From NCBI GenBank assembly GCA_002372775.1, contig DFIJ01000111.1, forward strand, positions 1 to 10,111: 10,111 nucleotides of DNA, in the 5' to 3' direction. This document shows, piece after piece, positions 1-7,094 of the stretch. This stretch comes from Christensenella sp. UBA3700. GTDB lineage: Bacteria > Bacillota > Clostridia > Christensenellales > UBA3700. Every line of letters starts with the position of its first letter. Within the stretch, counting starts at the first letter, position 1. The position numbers were made by a program, and so were the translations under genes. The notes under the pieces are model-generated. The model was not told the DNA's origin. It saw nothing but the letters and a program-made list of their open reading frames with translations, and searched no databases.

Positions 1-307
1 CATTTGAGAATGTAGCATCCTCCACACTAGGTGTTGCTGTAATTATTGCATATGTTTTTCCATTATATTTGTAATAACCTGTTGATTCATCATATTCTCC
101 AGTTTTGATATCACTAAGTTCTACATTCTTAGCGATTGTTTGTGGATATGAACCAAAAGATATTTGTTTTGAAGTAACAAAAGTATAAGATAAAGAATCT
201 TTCTCTTCTTGTTTTGTATTATCATCTTTCTTACATGCAAACAAACATGTTGAACAAATAATAGATAAAATTATTACAACTGAAAATATTTTTATAAACT
301 TTTTCAT
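1..307 (-). CDS. Putative lipoprotein, 3' part missing (window edge)
   Basis: Reading the minus strand from the ATG at 307 gives an open frame of 102 codons that runs off the left edge. The N-terminus is a lipoprotein-type signal: a short basic start (MKK), a hydrophobic stretch to about residue 24, and a lipobox-like LFAC with the candidate lipidated cysteine at residue 25. A charged linker (KKDDNTKQEEKD) follows. The visible mature part contains FGSYPQT and later YKYNGKTYAII. The FGSYPQ motif resembles the start of DUF6273-type extracellular domains of Clostridia, but too little is present to be firm. The ATG shares its A with the stop of nrdR (TAATG), which supports the start and implies translational coupling. 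Expected location is the outer face of the membrane. Function unknown. Confidence 0.75.
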   Translation of the reverse strand, partial: MKKFIKIFSVVIILSIICSTCLFACKKDDNTKQEEKDSLSYTFVTSKQISFGSYPQTIAKNVELSDIKTGEYDESTGYYKYNGKTYAIITATPSVEDATFSN

Positions 308-765
308 TATTTCTTCTCTTTTACTAAATCTTTGATTTCAGATAGCCAGCTGTTAATATCTTTAAATTCTCTATATACAGCAGCAAATCTAATATAAGCT
401 ACATCATCTAATTTCTTTAAGCCTTCCATAGCATATTCACCAATTTGAGATGATGTTACTTCTTGTTCTAAAGAATTAGCAATTTTCTTTTCTATATCAT
501 CAACAAGTTTATCTATCTTTTCCATTGGAACAGGACGCTTAGCGCAAGCAGATAAAATACCTTGCTTTAATTTGTTTCTTGAGAATGGTTGTCTATCTCC
601 ATTCTTTTTAATTACAAGGATTGGAGCAATTTCAATAGTTTCATAAGTTGTAAAACGTCTGCCGCATTGCATGCATTCACGTCTTCTTCTTATTGATGTT
701 CCATCTTCATTTAATCTACTGTCTATAACTTTACTTTCTAGACATCCACAAAAGCTACATTTCAT
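307..765 (-). CDS. nrdR: Transcriptional repressor NrdR
   Basis: This 152-residue protein matches NrdR in length and full architecture. An N-terminal zinc ribbon has Cys pairs C3/C6 and C31/C34, with the basic RRRRECMQCGRRF stretch typical of the family. An ATP-cone domain follows from about residue 49 (PILVIKKNGDRQPFSRNKL) to about 139. NrdR binds ATP/dATP through the cone and represses ribonucleotide reductase genes at paired NrdR boxes. The start is set by GGAG seven bases before the ATG, and that site lies inside the last codons of the TIR gene, whose stop is only three bases upstream. No promoter or terminator is visible between them, so nrdR is probably co-transcribed with the upstream genes. 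It is a housekeeping gene and need not share their function. Confidence 0.97.
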   Translation of the reverse strand: MKCSFCGCLESKVIDSRLNEDGTSIRRRRECMQCGRRFTTYETIEIAPILVIKKNGDRQPFSRNKLKQGILSACAKRPVPMEKIDKLVDDIEKKIANSLEQEVTSSQIGEYAMEGLKKLDDVAYIRFAAVYREFKDINSWLSEIKDLVKEKK

Positions 766-768
766 ATA

Positions 769-2958
769 TTAACTCCATAACCAGAATTTCTTCTTTTTCT
801 TATCGACTTGTTTACTAGTTGTTGTTTGCTTTGGTTTATTAACAGGGTTTGGTGCTTCTACTTTAGCTGCCTTTGTAGGTGTTGCAGTAGTACTTACGCT
901 TCCTCCCTCATATTGAACCAATCTATCATAATACTCATCAAATAAATTTAAGTTTGGAATAGATATTCTATATTTCTTTGGAATAGCTTTATATCTATTC
1001 TCTAGTTTTGTATATAGTTCCCTACTTGGAACTTTTTCCCTAGGCAATTTAGAGAAATAATTGTTCAAAACATTAGCATCATTCTTATACTTTTTGTCAT
1101 AACCATTAGTAAGAGTTTCAGTAAAACCTTTAACATATTTCTTATATTGGTCATCCAAATTCGTATACATCTTTTCAGCACGAATTAATTGTTCTCTTGT
1201 AGGAACTTCTGCTTCTTCAATCTCAGTTAGAACATTCTGAACTCTTGTTATTTCAGTCATCTTCATTTTCTTAGCAGCATCACCTACAACCTTTCCAATA
1301 TCGCCTGTTAATTCTTGTTCATCATCAGAAAGGTTCTTATAATCTTCTTGAATTTGAATAATATCATCATAATTTGGATATTCTTTATTATTCACATAAT
1401 TCAATCTTGTATTAAAGTCAGAAATCTTATTTTCTCTAATCTTCTTTTTAGCATTTAATATAATTTCTTTTAAGTCTTCAACATATTTTCTAGAAGCAGG
1501 TCCTAGTTTCTCATATAATTGGTGAATTTCTTCAATATCCTCTTCTGTTGGTCTTGGATTAATTCTAAGGTTTTGTAATGCGGTATTAACTTTTTCTGCA
1601 CTTAATCTTAAATAATCATCCCTTTCTTTAACTAATCCATCAACGAAGTCCATTTTGCCACTTTGTTTAGCAAATTTAGATAACACTTTAAAGTTAATCG
1701 ATTCTTTGAAATTATCATGCATAATAAGCTCTTTTGCACTTTGAGCTTGGAAATCTACAAGCAATTTATAGTACCAAATTAAGTAGTTCTCAGCATCAAT
1801 AAGTTCGGCTTTTTTAATTAACTTTCCAGCTTCTTCAAAGTCACCTAAATCTTCAATAGTAACTTTGATGAGTTTTAATACAGAAACAAGTGCTGGATCC
1901 ATATGTTCAACTTGCATTCTTCTTGTATCATCTAATGCTTTAGATACTTCTATTCTTTGTTGACCATAAATAGCTTCCATTAATTTTCTAATGTTATTTC
2001 TATTCTCATCAATTTCTTCTTGTTGTTTAGCATCCATATTAATAGGATGAATGATATTATTTAAAGATTCTTCAATATCCTTCATTAATGAGATACCATA
2101 TTTCAAACCTTGCATATGAGATAACTCAATTGGTAAATCATCTGGAGTAAATCCATCAGTAAAAATAGGAATAATACAAGCCTTATTACTACCTGGCTTT
2201 GAATCATTTAATTGTAAGAATCTCTTCCATTCGTTTTGTAACCAATGGCTTTCTAGATATTCTTTATGAGAACAAATTAATAGCATTACTTTAGCTGTAT
2301 ATAAACCATAATAAATATTTGGTTCATATTCTCTAACTCTAATACCTTTTAGAGACTTTTCACTAAAGAATACTCTATATTTTGAAGCAAGCTCAGAGTA
2401 GATTTCACTAGCTAAGTCATAATCTGTTGAGAATATGTCTGAATTTAATTCTGTCTTCTTAAAGCAGATAAATACATCATATGGTTTTGTCGATTCAATA
2501 ATCTTAGCTGCTTTTTCACGAGCATCTTCAATAATATTTAATCTATCTTGATAATCTAACAATTTCTCTGGAGATGTTTTCTTCAGATAATTCATAAATG
2601 TTAGATATTGATCAGTCTGTGTTATAGGATTTTCTTTTACTTTAAAGAATGATGGGAATAAATTGCCATTATTATCTACTTCAAGCATTACTTGTTGATC
2701 GCAAAGTAATAATCCCCAATAAGCAGCTGTTAAATCTTCTTCAGGATATTTAGCAATAATTGATTCGTACATAGATTTAGCCTTAGAAAAGTCTGCAAAT
2801 TGTCTTTGAGAATTTGCAATTCTTAAATCAATAAACATCTGGCTATCTGCTTGTCTTTTAGTATATGTGTTACCGCAAGATTCACAGATGTATAAATCAC
2901 CCTCTCTTCTACAGTGGGTGCTTAAACATACCGGACATTGAAAGGCTTCTAATTTCAT
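769..2958 (-). CDS. Zinc-ribbon TIR-domain protein with C-terminal helical repeats
   Basis: The 729-residue protein opens with a zinc ribbon (C8, C11, C25, C28). A TPR-like helical region (about 40-155, including YWGLLLCDQQV) follows, then a TIR domain from about 158 to 285 beginning YDVFICFKK. This order matches a widespread Firmicutes TIR family. In SWLxNEW-like context (S237, W239, E243), E243 sits where NAD-cleaving TIR domains carry their catalytic glutamate, so NADase activity is plausible but unproven. Residues 453-683 form four diverged helical-hairpin repeats, and the end is a Thr/Pro/Lys-rich linker finishing KKKKFWLWS, which could touch membrane. The ATG follows the brxL-like stop by nine bases. 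Its AAGGAG is 12 bases away, unusually far, but no other start is possible because an in-frame TAG lies just upstream. It is the most effector-like member of the operon. Confidence 0.9.
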   Translation of the reverse strand: MKLEAFQCPVCLSTHCRREGDLYICESCGNTYTKRQADSQMFIDLRIANSQRQFADFSKAKSMYESIIAKYPEEDLTAAYWGLLLCDQQVMLEVDNNGNLFPSFFKVKENPITQTDQYLTFMNYLKKTSPEKLLDYQDRLNIIEDAREKAAKIIESTKPYDVFICFKKTELNSDIFSTDYDLASEIYSELASKYRVFFSEKSLKGIRVREYEPNIYYGLYTAKVMLLICSHKEYLESHWLQNEWKRFLQLNDSKPGSNKACIIPIFTDGFTPDDLPIELSHMQGLKYGISLMKDIEESLNNIIHPINMDAKQQEEIDENRNNIRKLMEAIYGQQRIEVSKALDDTRRMQVEHMDPALVSVLKLIKVTIEDLGDFEEAGKLIKKAELIDAENYLIWYYKLLVDFQAQSAKELIMHDNFKESINFKVLSKFAKQSGKMDFVDGLVKERDDYLRLSAEKVNTALQNLRINPRPTEEDIEEIHQLYEKLGPASRKYVEDLKEIILNAKKKIRENKISDFNTRLNYVNNKEYPNYDDIIQIQEDYKNLSDDEQELTGDIGKVVGDAAKKMKMTEITRVQNVLTEIEEAEVPTREQLIRAEKMYTNLDDQYKKYVKGFTETLTNGYDKKYKNDANVLNNYFSKLPREKVPSRELYTKLENRYKAIPKKYRISIPNLNLFDEYYDRLVQYEGGSVSTTATPTKAAKVEAPNPVNKPKQTTTSKQVDKKKKKFWLWS
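916..1602 (-). repeat. Four FIVAR-like helical repeats encoded in the TIR gene
   Basis: Residues 453-681 of the TIR protein contain four diverged units of about 45-55 residues, starting near 465, 515, 575 and 631. Each has a Pro near the start, an acidic/Ile helix, a conserved YxxL or YxNL turn (YEKL, YKNL, YTNL, YKAI) and then a second Lys-rich helix with KYV or similar (SRKYVEDL, YKKYVKGF, KKYRISI). The pattern recalls FIVAR-type or other three-helix repeats of Gram-positive proteins. It was judged by eye, and the second and fourth units are weaker. Confidence 0.55.
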
Positions 2959-2967
2959 ATAGAATCT

Positions 2968-4404
2968 CTACTCCTTACATTTAAACTCTTGCATTGGTTT
3001 TTTCTTGAATTCTATATCCATTAAACCAAGTTGAGTTTTAATTATTTTTCTCATTTCTACTGCAGGCTGTAAGCAATATTTCTTAAATAATTCCTTATCT
3101 ACCTTATCTACATTATCCCAGCATGGGAATAATAATTTAACGAATGCAGTTGTTATTCTCTTTACCGCTTTTGTATCTCTTGTATCTGCATCATTTGGCA
3201 CAACTACAAGTTCATCAACAATTGCTTTTTCTATTACATCTTCTCTAAGAGCATGCATTATTTCTGAGAAATATTCAGTATTCAATGCCCATCCATTTAC
3301 TTTCATATTCTCATTCATTCTAGGTACATCCCATCCTTTAATAAATCCGTGGAATCTATCTATTAATGCAGAATCTTCAAATAACGATGGCAACTCTTCT
3401 AGCATGTTAACATTTGTGTCCATCTTTTCTTGTCTTATATTTCCAAGAACGATTACTCCGGCTTTTCCTGCACCTGATTTTAGTCCGACATTAAACGTTC
3501 CTGATTCAAGATATCCCTTCATTGCACCACGCATTTCATCAATGTCTGGAAACTTAATTGTAGATATCTCATCAAGTGCTACGTAGTCATAATATGAAAC
3601 AAGTCCTTCTTGATGCTTATTCATATCATAGAACATTTTTGCTCTTGTCATTACACCGCCAGATACAAGCCATCCTTTCTTACTAATTTGAGAAAAGATA
3701 TAACTCTTTCCAGTTCCTTTAGGTGCTAGTTCCATAAGGTTCAATCTTTCTTCAACAAATGGAAGCAATCTTGTAAGCATTGTTAACTTTTCAAGTTCTG
3801 TTTTAAATCCAGCTGCATTGTAATCAATAGCACCTAAGATTACATCTATCCATTCATCAATAGTAAATTGCTCTCTTGCCTTCTTAAAGAATTCTAGATC
3901 TATCTTATATGGTCTAAAATCTTTAAACCCAACAAGAACAATCTTTCCTTCTTGTTTCTTACCTTTAGTTATATTTTGATATTCTAAATCTAGAATTCCC
4001 CAAAACTCGCCATCAGATACAAGGAGTTCTTTTTTATATTTTGTCCAAACACTTTGTGGTATATGTGTTTGTTGGTATGTTATCCCAAAATCTGGAAGAG
4101 CGAATGTTACTTCAGATGTCTTAATATCTATATTTACTGAAAGCTTAGCTAAAAACCTTACTTTTTCGCCAGATATTAATTTATCTAATATGGCATTCCA
4201 CTCATCTTTACGAGGCATTACGTCTTTAATTTTTTCTAAAACAAAATTAACGTTAACATTTCCATCGGCATCTGCATACTTTTTAATAAACCAGTCTCTT
4301 ATAAAAGCTGGTAAATTAAGAGATGAAAATACACCCTGTAGTGATGACTTTTTAACTATCATCCCATCAAAGCTTTGTTTTAGCTTTAATTCCACATCGC
4401 TCAT
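2968..4404 (-). CDS. BrxL-type AAA+ ATPase lacking the Lon protease domain
   Basis: The 478-residue protein follows the BrxL (TIGR02688) layout. An N-terminal region (about 1-190) includes LPDFGITYQQTHIP and GEFWGILDLEY. An AAA+ core follows: Walker A APKGTGKS (227-234), Walker B YVALDEI with D278/E279, sensor-1-like VLGN with N322, and an arginine-finger candidate R350 in LIDRFHGFIKGWDVPR. Full-length BrxL is about 680 residues with a C-terminal Lon-like protease domain. This protein stops after the ATPase plus a helical tail, so it is a short form. The first P-loop glycine is Ala (A227). No PglX, BrxC or PglZ gene is visible, so it is probably not part of a BREX locus. BrxL proteins are ring-forming and DNA-binding, but the substrate here is unknown. 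AAAGGAG seven bases before the ATG sets the start, 12 bases after the Vps4-like gene. Confidence 0.85.
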   Translation of the reverse strand: MSDVELKLKQSFDGMIVKKSSLQGVFSSLNLPAFIRDWFIKKYADADGNVNVNFVLEKIKDVMPRKDEWNAILDKLISGEKVRFLAKLSVNIDIKTSEVTFALPDFGITYQQTHIPQSVWTKYKKELLVSDGEFWGILDLEYQNITKGKKQEGKIVLVGFKDFRPYKIDLEFFKKAREQFTIDEWIDVILGAIDYNAAGFKTELEKLTMLTRLLPFVEERLNLMELAPKGTGKSYIFSQISKKGWLVSGGVMTRAKMFYDMNKHQEGLVSYYDYVALDEISTIKFPDIDEMRGAMKGYLESGTFNVGLKSGAGKAGVIVLGNIRQEKMDTNVNMLEELPSLFEDSALIDRFHGFIKGWDVPRMNENMKVNGWALNTEYFSEIMHALREDVIEKAIVDELVVVPNDADTRDTKAVKRITTAFVKLLFPCWDNVDKVDKELFKKYCLQPAVEMRKIIKTQLGLMDIEFKKKPMQEFKCKE

Positions 4405-4416
4405 GTAGATTCTCCT

Positions 4417-5862
4417 TTATAGGCCTAAGTCGTCTTCTTCTAAGCCTTTATTAAATTTAATCTTTTTTCTAGCGATTTCATTTTGTGATGAAATAATAAC
4501 TTCGTACTCTCCTGGTTTTTCAATATTCAATGGTTCAGATACCCATGAATTGAATTTCTTAGAACATAGATAATTTGCCCCATTTACTTGCAAATATACT
4601 TTTTCTAGTTCCTTAGATACAGAAAACTCAACACTTGGCTTCTCCCCTGCCTTCATATTAATAACATCTTCAGCAAATGTTACTTCTACAGTTTCATCTT
4701 CTTTTTCTTTCTTTACAGTTCCGCCAGTTCTTCCAGCATATTCTTCAAAAGCTTTTAAATCTTTTTGTTTTACTGTAGGTGGAACTTTAGATAATGCTTT
4801 AACAAAATCTTTCATAGTAATATCTGTTAAAACATCAGTCTTAATATAATTGTTTAGAGGATCTTCTTTTGCTCTATCACAAACTTCTGCAATATCTGCA
4901 CCAGAATAACCTTCTGTTACTTTAACAAGCTTCTTAATATCTACATCTTTTCCAAGAGGAACATTATTTAATTGTTTATTAAACATATATTCTCTTGCTG
5001 GAGCATCAGGCAAAGATACATAAATCTTTTCACTAAATCTTCCAGAACGAACAGCTGCACTATCTACATCCCAAGGTCTATTAGTAGCACCAAGTAATAA
5101 TAGGTTATCTGTCTTTGATGCAAATCCATCGATTTGTTGTAAGAATTCATTTACACGCTTATCATTGTGCATATCTTGGCCACGTTGTCCAAATAAAGAA
5201 TCCATTTCATCAATAAAAATGATAGCAAGCTTATCTTTTTTAGCAGCTTCAAATAATGAAGAAATATTCTTTTCACTCTCACCTACATATTTAGATAAGA
5301 TATCTGATCCTTTAATTGCATAGAATGTAGCACCAACTTCGCCAGCAATGGCTTTTGCTATTAAAGTCTTACCTGTTCCTGGAGGTCCATATAACAAGAC
5401 ACCACCACCCATTTTCTTACCATACTTGGCATATTTTTCTGGGTACTTAATAGGATTAATCATTCTAGTTAAGATTGTTTTCTTAACTTCTTCTAGTCCA
5501 GCAACATCAGAGAATTTGATATCTGGGATAGCAGAACCTTGCCAAATCTTGCCATTATCTTCATCTTGTTCTTGTTGTTGACCACCTTGAGAATTATCTC
5601 CAGTTCCTGGAACACGTCTAACAGCTGGACGTTTTCTATCTCCACATGCTTCTGCGTTTTCTTGATACATTTTAGCTTTTTTAATAAGCGATGCCTTTAA
5701 TTGTTGTGAAGAATATTTACTTGTTTCTAATGCCTTTTGTGCAGCAAGCATATAATACTTCTTAGCAGCAGTATAGTTGCCAGCAGCCTGACATCTAATT
5801 GCATTATTGTAGTAAGTATCCATCATTTCTCTGTAGAAAGACACATCCTTAACTTCAGCCAT
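4417..5862 (-). CDS. Vps4-like AAA ATPase with N-terminal MIT-like domain
   Basis: Residues 8-75 form a three-helix MIT-like domain (AGNYTAAKKYY, then LIKKAKMYQENAEAC), followed by a Gln/Gly-rich linker to about 112. The AAA core has Walker A GPPGTGKT (159-166), pore loop KYVGESEK with Y192, Walker B IIFIDEMD with D218/E219, sensor 1 N261 in GATNRPW, and arginine-finger candidates R272/R275. After the small domain comes FVKALSKVPPTVKQKDLKAF (353-372), which closely resembles the Vps4 C-terminal segment. This favours Vps4 over FtsH, which would also need a protease domain and membrane helices. Residues about 390-472 add a predicted beta-rich, Ig-like domain and an acidic tail that Vps4 lacks. 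Inferred role: cytosolic disassembly or remodelling of ESCRT-III-like polymers made by the two genes just upstream. AAGGGG six bases before the ATG overlaps the previous stop region. Confidence 0.9.
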   Translation of the reverse strand: MAEVKDVSFYREMMDTYYNNAIRCQAAGNYTAAKKYYMLAAQKALETSKYSSQQLKASLIKKAKMYQENAEACGDRKRPAVRRVPGTGDNSQGGQQQEQDEDNGKIWQGSAIPDIKFSDVAGLEEVKKTILTRMINPIKYPEKYAKYGKKMGGGVLLYGPPGTGKTLIAKAIAGEVGATFYAIKGSDILSKYVGESEKNISSLFEAAKKDKLAIIFIDEMDSLFGQRGQDMHNDKRVNEFLQQIDGFASKTDNLLLLGATNRPWDVDSAAVRSGRFSEKIYVSLPDAPAREYMFNKQLNNVPLGKDVDIKKLVKVTEGYSGADIAEVCDRAKEDPLNNYIKTDVLTDITMKDFVKALSKVPPTVKQKDLKAFEEYAGRTGGTVKKEKEDETVEVTFAEDVINMKAGEKPSVEFSVSKELEKVYLQVNGANYLCSKKFNSWVSEPLNIEKPGEYEVIISSQNEIARKKIKFNKGLEEDDLGL

Positions 5863-5872
5863 TTATTACCCC

Positions 5873-6466
5873 TTAGTTGTTATTTGTTTCTTTAATCTTT
5901 TTGCTAATTTCATCTAATTGCTTATCAATATCATCATCACTAACTTCATCCATAGCTAGTTCTTGATCGATAAGACTATTAATTTCGTCATCAGAAATGG
6001 CATTTGTATCACCTGTATGAGCATTGAACTCTCCTTCTGACATATCTAGATAAATATCCATTTGTTCAGTTTGAGTTTGAACACCTTCCATAGCGGCTTC
6101 AAATTGTTGTTGAACTTTAGCAAAGTCCTTAGAATTTGTTAACTTTGTCATTTCCTTAGATAAAAGACTTAAACCACCTAAGAATTCATGAGTCATAACT
6201 GTCATATCTTTCATTTGAGAAGTGATTTCAAAGTTCAATAACATCTCTTGAGCTCTTTTTTGTTGAGCCATAGTCATTTTTAAACCAGTAACAGCTAAAT
6301 TATATTGGTTCATTAAACCAAGCTTTTTAGCACGCTTTGCTGCTGAGATATATACTTTCTTTTGATCTTCTAGTTTAGAAATTTGTTTATTCATTTGGTT
6401 AATAGTCTTTTTAACCAACATTTTCTTTTCTATTTCTTTCTCTTGTTTAGTTTTAAATAATCCCAT
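5873..6466 (-). CDS. ESCRT-III/Snf7-like protein with C-terminal MIM1-like helix
   Basis: This 197-residue, almost wholly helical protein has the shape of CHMP/Snf7 proteins. A short N-terminal MGLF motif leads into a basic helical hairpin (about 8-78) with the CHMP-like pattern LEDQKKVYISAAKRAKKLG. Middle helices (about 82-145, including KEMTKL and QTEQMDIYLDMSEGEF) recall CHMP2, and the C-terminal third is acidic. The end, DDDIDKQLDEISKK (177-190), fits the MIM1 pattern (D/E)xxLxxRLxxLK except for Q at the Arg position and conservative Ile changes. ESCRT-III proteins form membrane-remodelling filaments that Vps4 pulls apart by binding this tail. The next gene encodes the MIT-AAA partner. 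PspA/Vipp1 are bacterial members of the same superfamily, but this tail and length look more CHMP-like. The ATG overlaps the previous stop (TAATG). Confidence 0.75.
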   Translation of the reverse strand: MGLFKTKQEKEIEKKMLVKKTINQMNKQISKLEDQKKVYISAAKRAKKLGLMNQYNLAVTGLKMTMAQQKRAQEMLLNFEITSQMKDMTVMTHEFLGGLSLLSKEMTKLTNSKDFAKVQQQFEAAMEGVQTQTEQMDIYLDMSEGEFNAHTGDTNAISDDEINSLIDQELAMDEVSDDDIDKQLDEISKKIKETNNN

Positions 6467-7083
6467 TATTCGTCAGTCTCCTCAAATTCTTTTTCTATTA
6501 ATCCTGCTTCACCGCTTTCTTCAACGGCAGCAATTGTTTCTTCTTGTTCTGCAGTATCTTGCTCTTCAAACATAGCAAGTAATTGATCATCATTCTTACC
6601 TGCACCGTAAATTGTTTCATTTAAATCATATTGCATTGCAACTTCATTAAATGTATCGTCAGATGTTGTTAATATATCTTCTTCCTTAACTCTTAAATTC
6701 AATGCCTTATTTAAGTACTTAGCAAGTGCCTTTTGGTCACCTAATAACTTATTAATTGGAATTTTACCTGTATTTGCATAGAATTCCTTATCTTCCATAG
6801 CATCCTTTAACTTATTCATTAAGTTGATGTTATAGACAAGATACATACCTCTTTGTGCATCACGTTGTTTTTGAGCTTTTAGGTAATTAATCTTCTTTGC
6901 ATATAAAAGTCTTATCTCTTGAGATTTCTCAGCTTTACCCTTCTTTAAAAGTTCTTCAATTTCAGCTGTCTTTTCTACAATGCCATCTTCGATAGCTTCT
7001 TGTTCTTTCTCAAGTTTGATAATAGAATTTACAACTTCTTCTCTTTTTAATTTCTTAAATCTAAAATATGATAAGAATCCCAC
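6466..7083 (-). CDS. Second ESCRT-III-like helical protein, GTG start
   Basis: The 205-residue protein begins MGFLSYFRFKK, a short amphipathic segment followed by basic residues, as in several CHMP proteins. Two long charged helices (about 14-100) form a likely hairpin, with the turn near ELLKKGKAEK and a second helix starting EIRLLYAKKINYLKAQKQRD, a pattern like CHMP helices 1-2. The C-terminal half is strongly acidic (EEQDTAEQEET and following). No clear MIM1 helix is seen. It differs enough from the neighbouring 197-residue protein to be a separate subunit type rather than a recent copy. The start codon is GTG, six bases after AAGGAGG (7090-7096), and the product would lose its N-terminal helix from any later start. 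It ends in TAATG with the next gene. Assignment to ESCRT-III rests on pattern and context. A generic coiled-coil protein is the alternative. Confidence 0.62.
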   Translation of the reverse strand: MGFLSYFRFKKLKREEVVNSIIKLEKEQEAIEDGIVEKTAEIEELLKKGKAEKSQEIRLLYAKKINYLKAQKQRDAQRGMYLVYNINLMNKLKDAMEDKEFYANTGKIPINKLLGDQKALAKYLNKALNLRVKEEDILTTSDDTFNEVAMQYDLNETIYGAGKNDDQLLAMFEEQDTAEQEETIAAVEESGEAGLIEKEFEETDE

Positions 7084-7094
7084 AAATAGCCTCC

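Noticed and set aside
2968..4404. A BREX defence locus
   Set aside because: Only a short BrxL-type ATPase is present. The methylase, BrxC ATPase and PglZ phosphatase genes that define BREX are absent from the window.
4417..5862. FtsH protease
   Set aside because: The AAA core is similar, but there are no N-terminal membrane helices and no HExxH protease motif. An MIT-like domain and a Vps4-type C-terminal segment are present instead.
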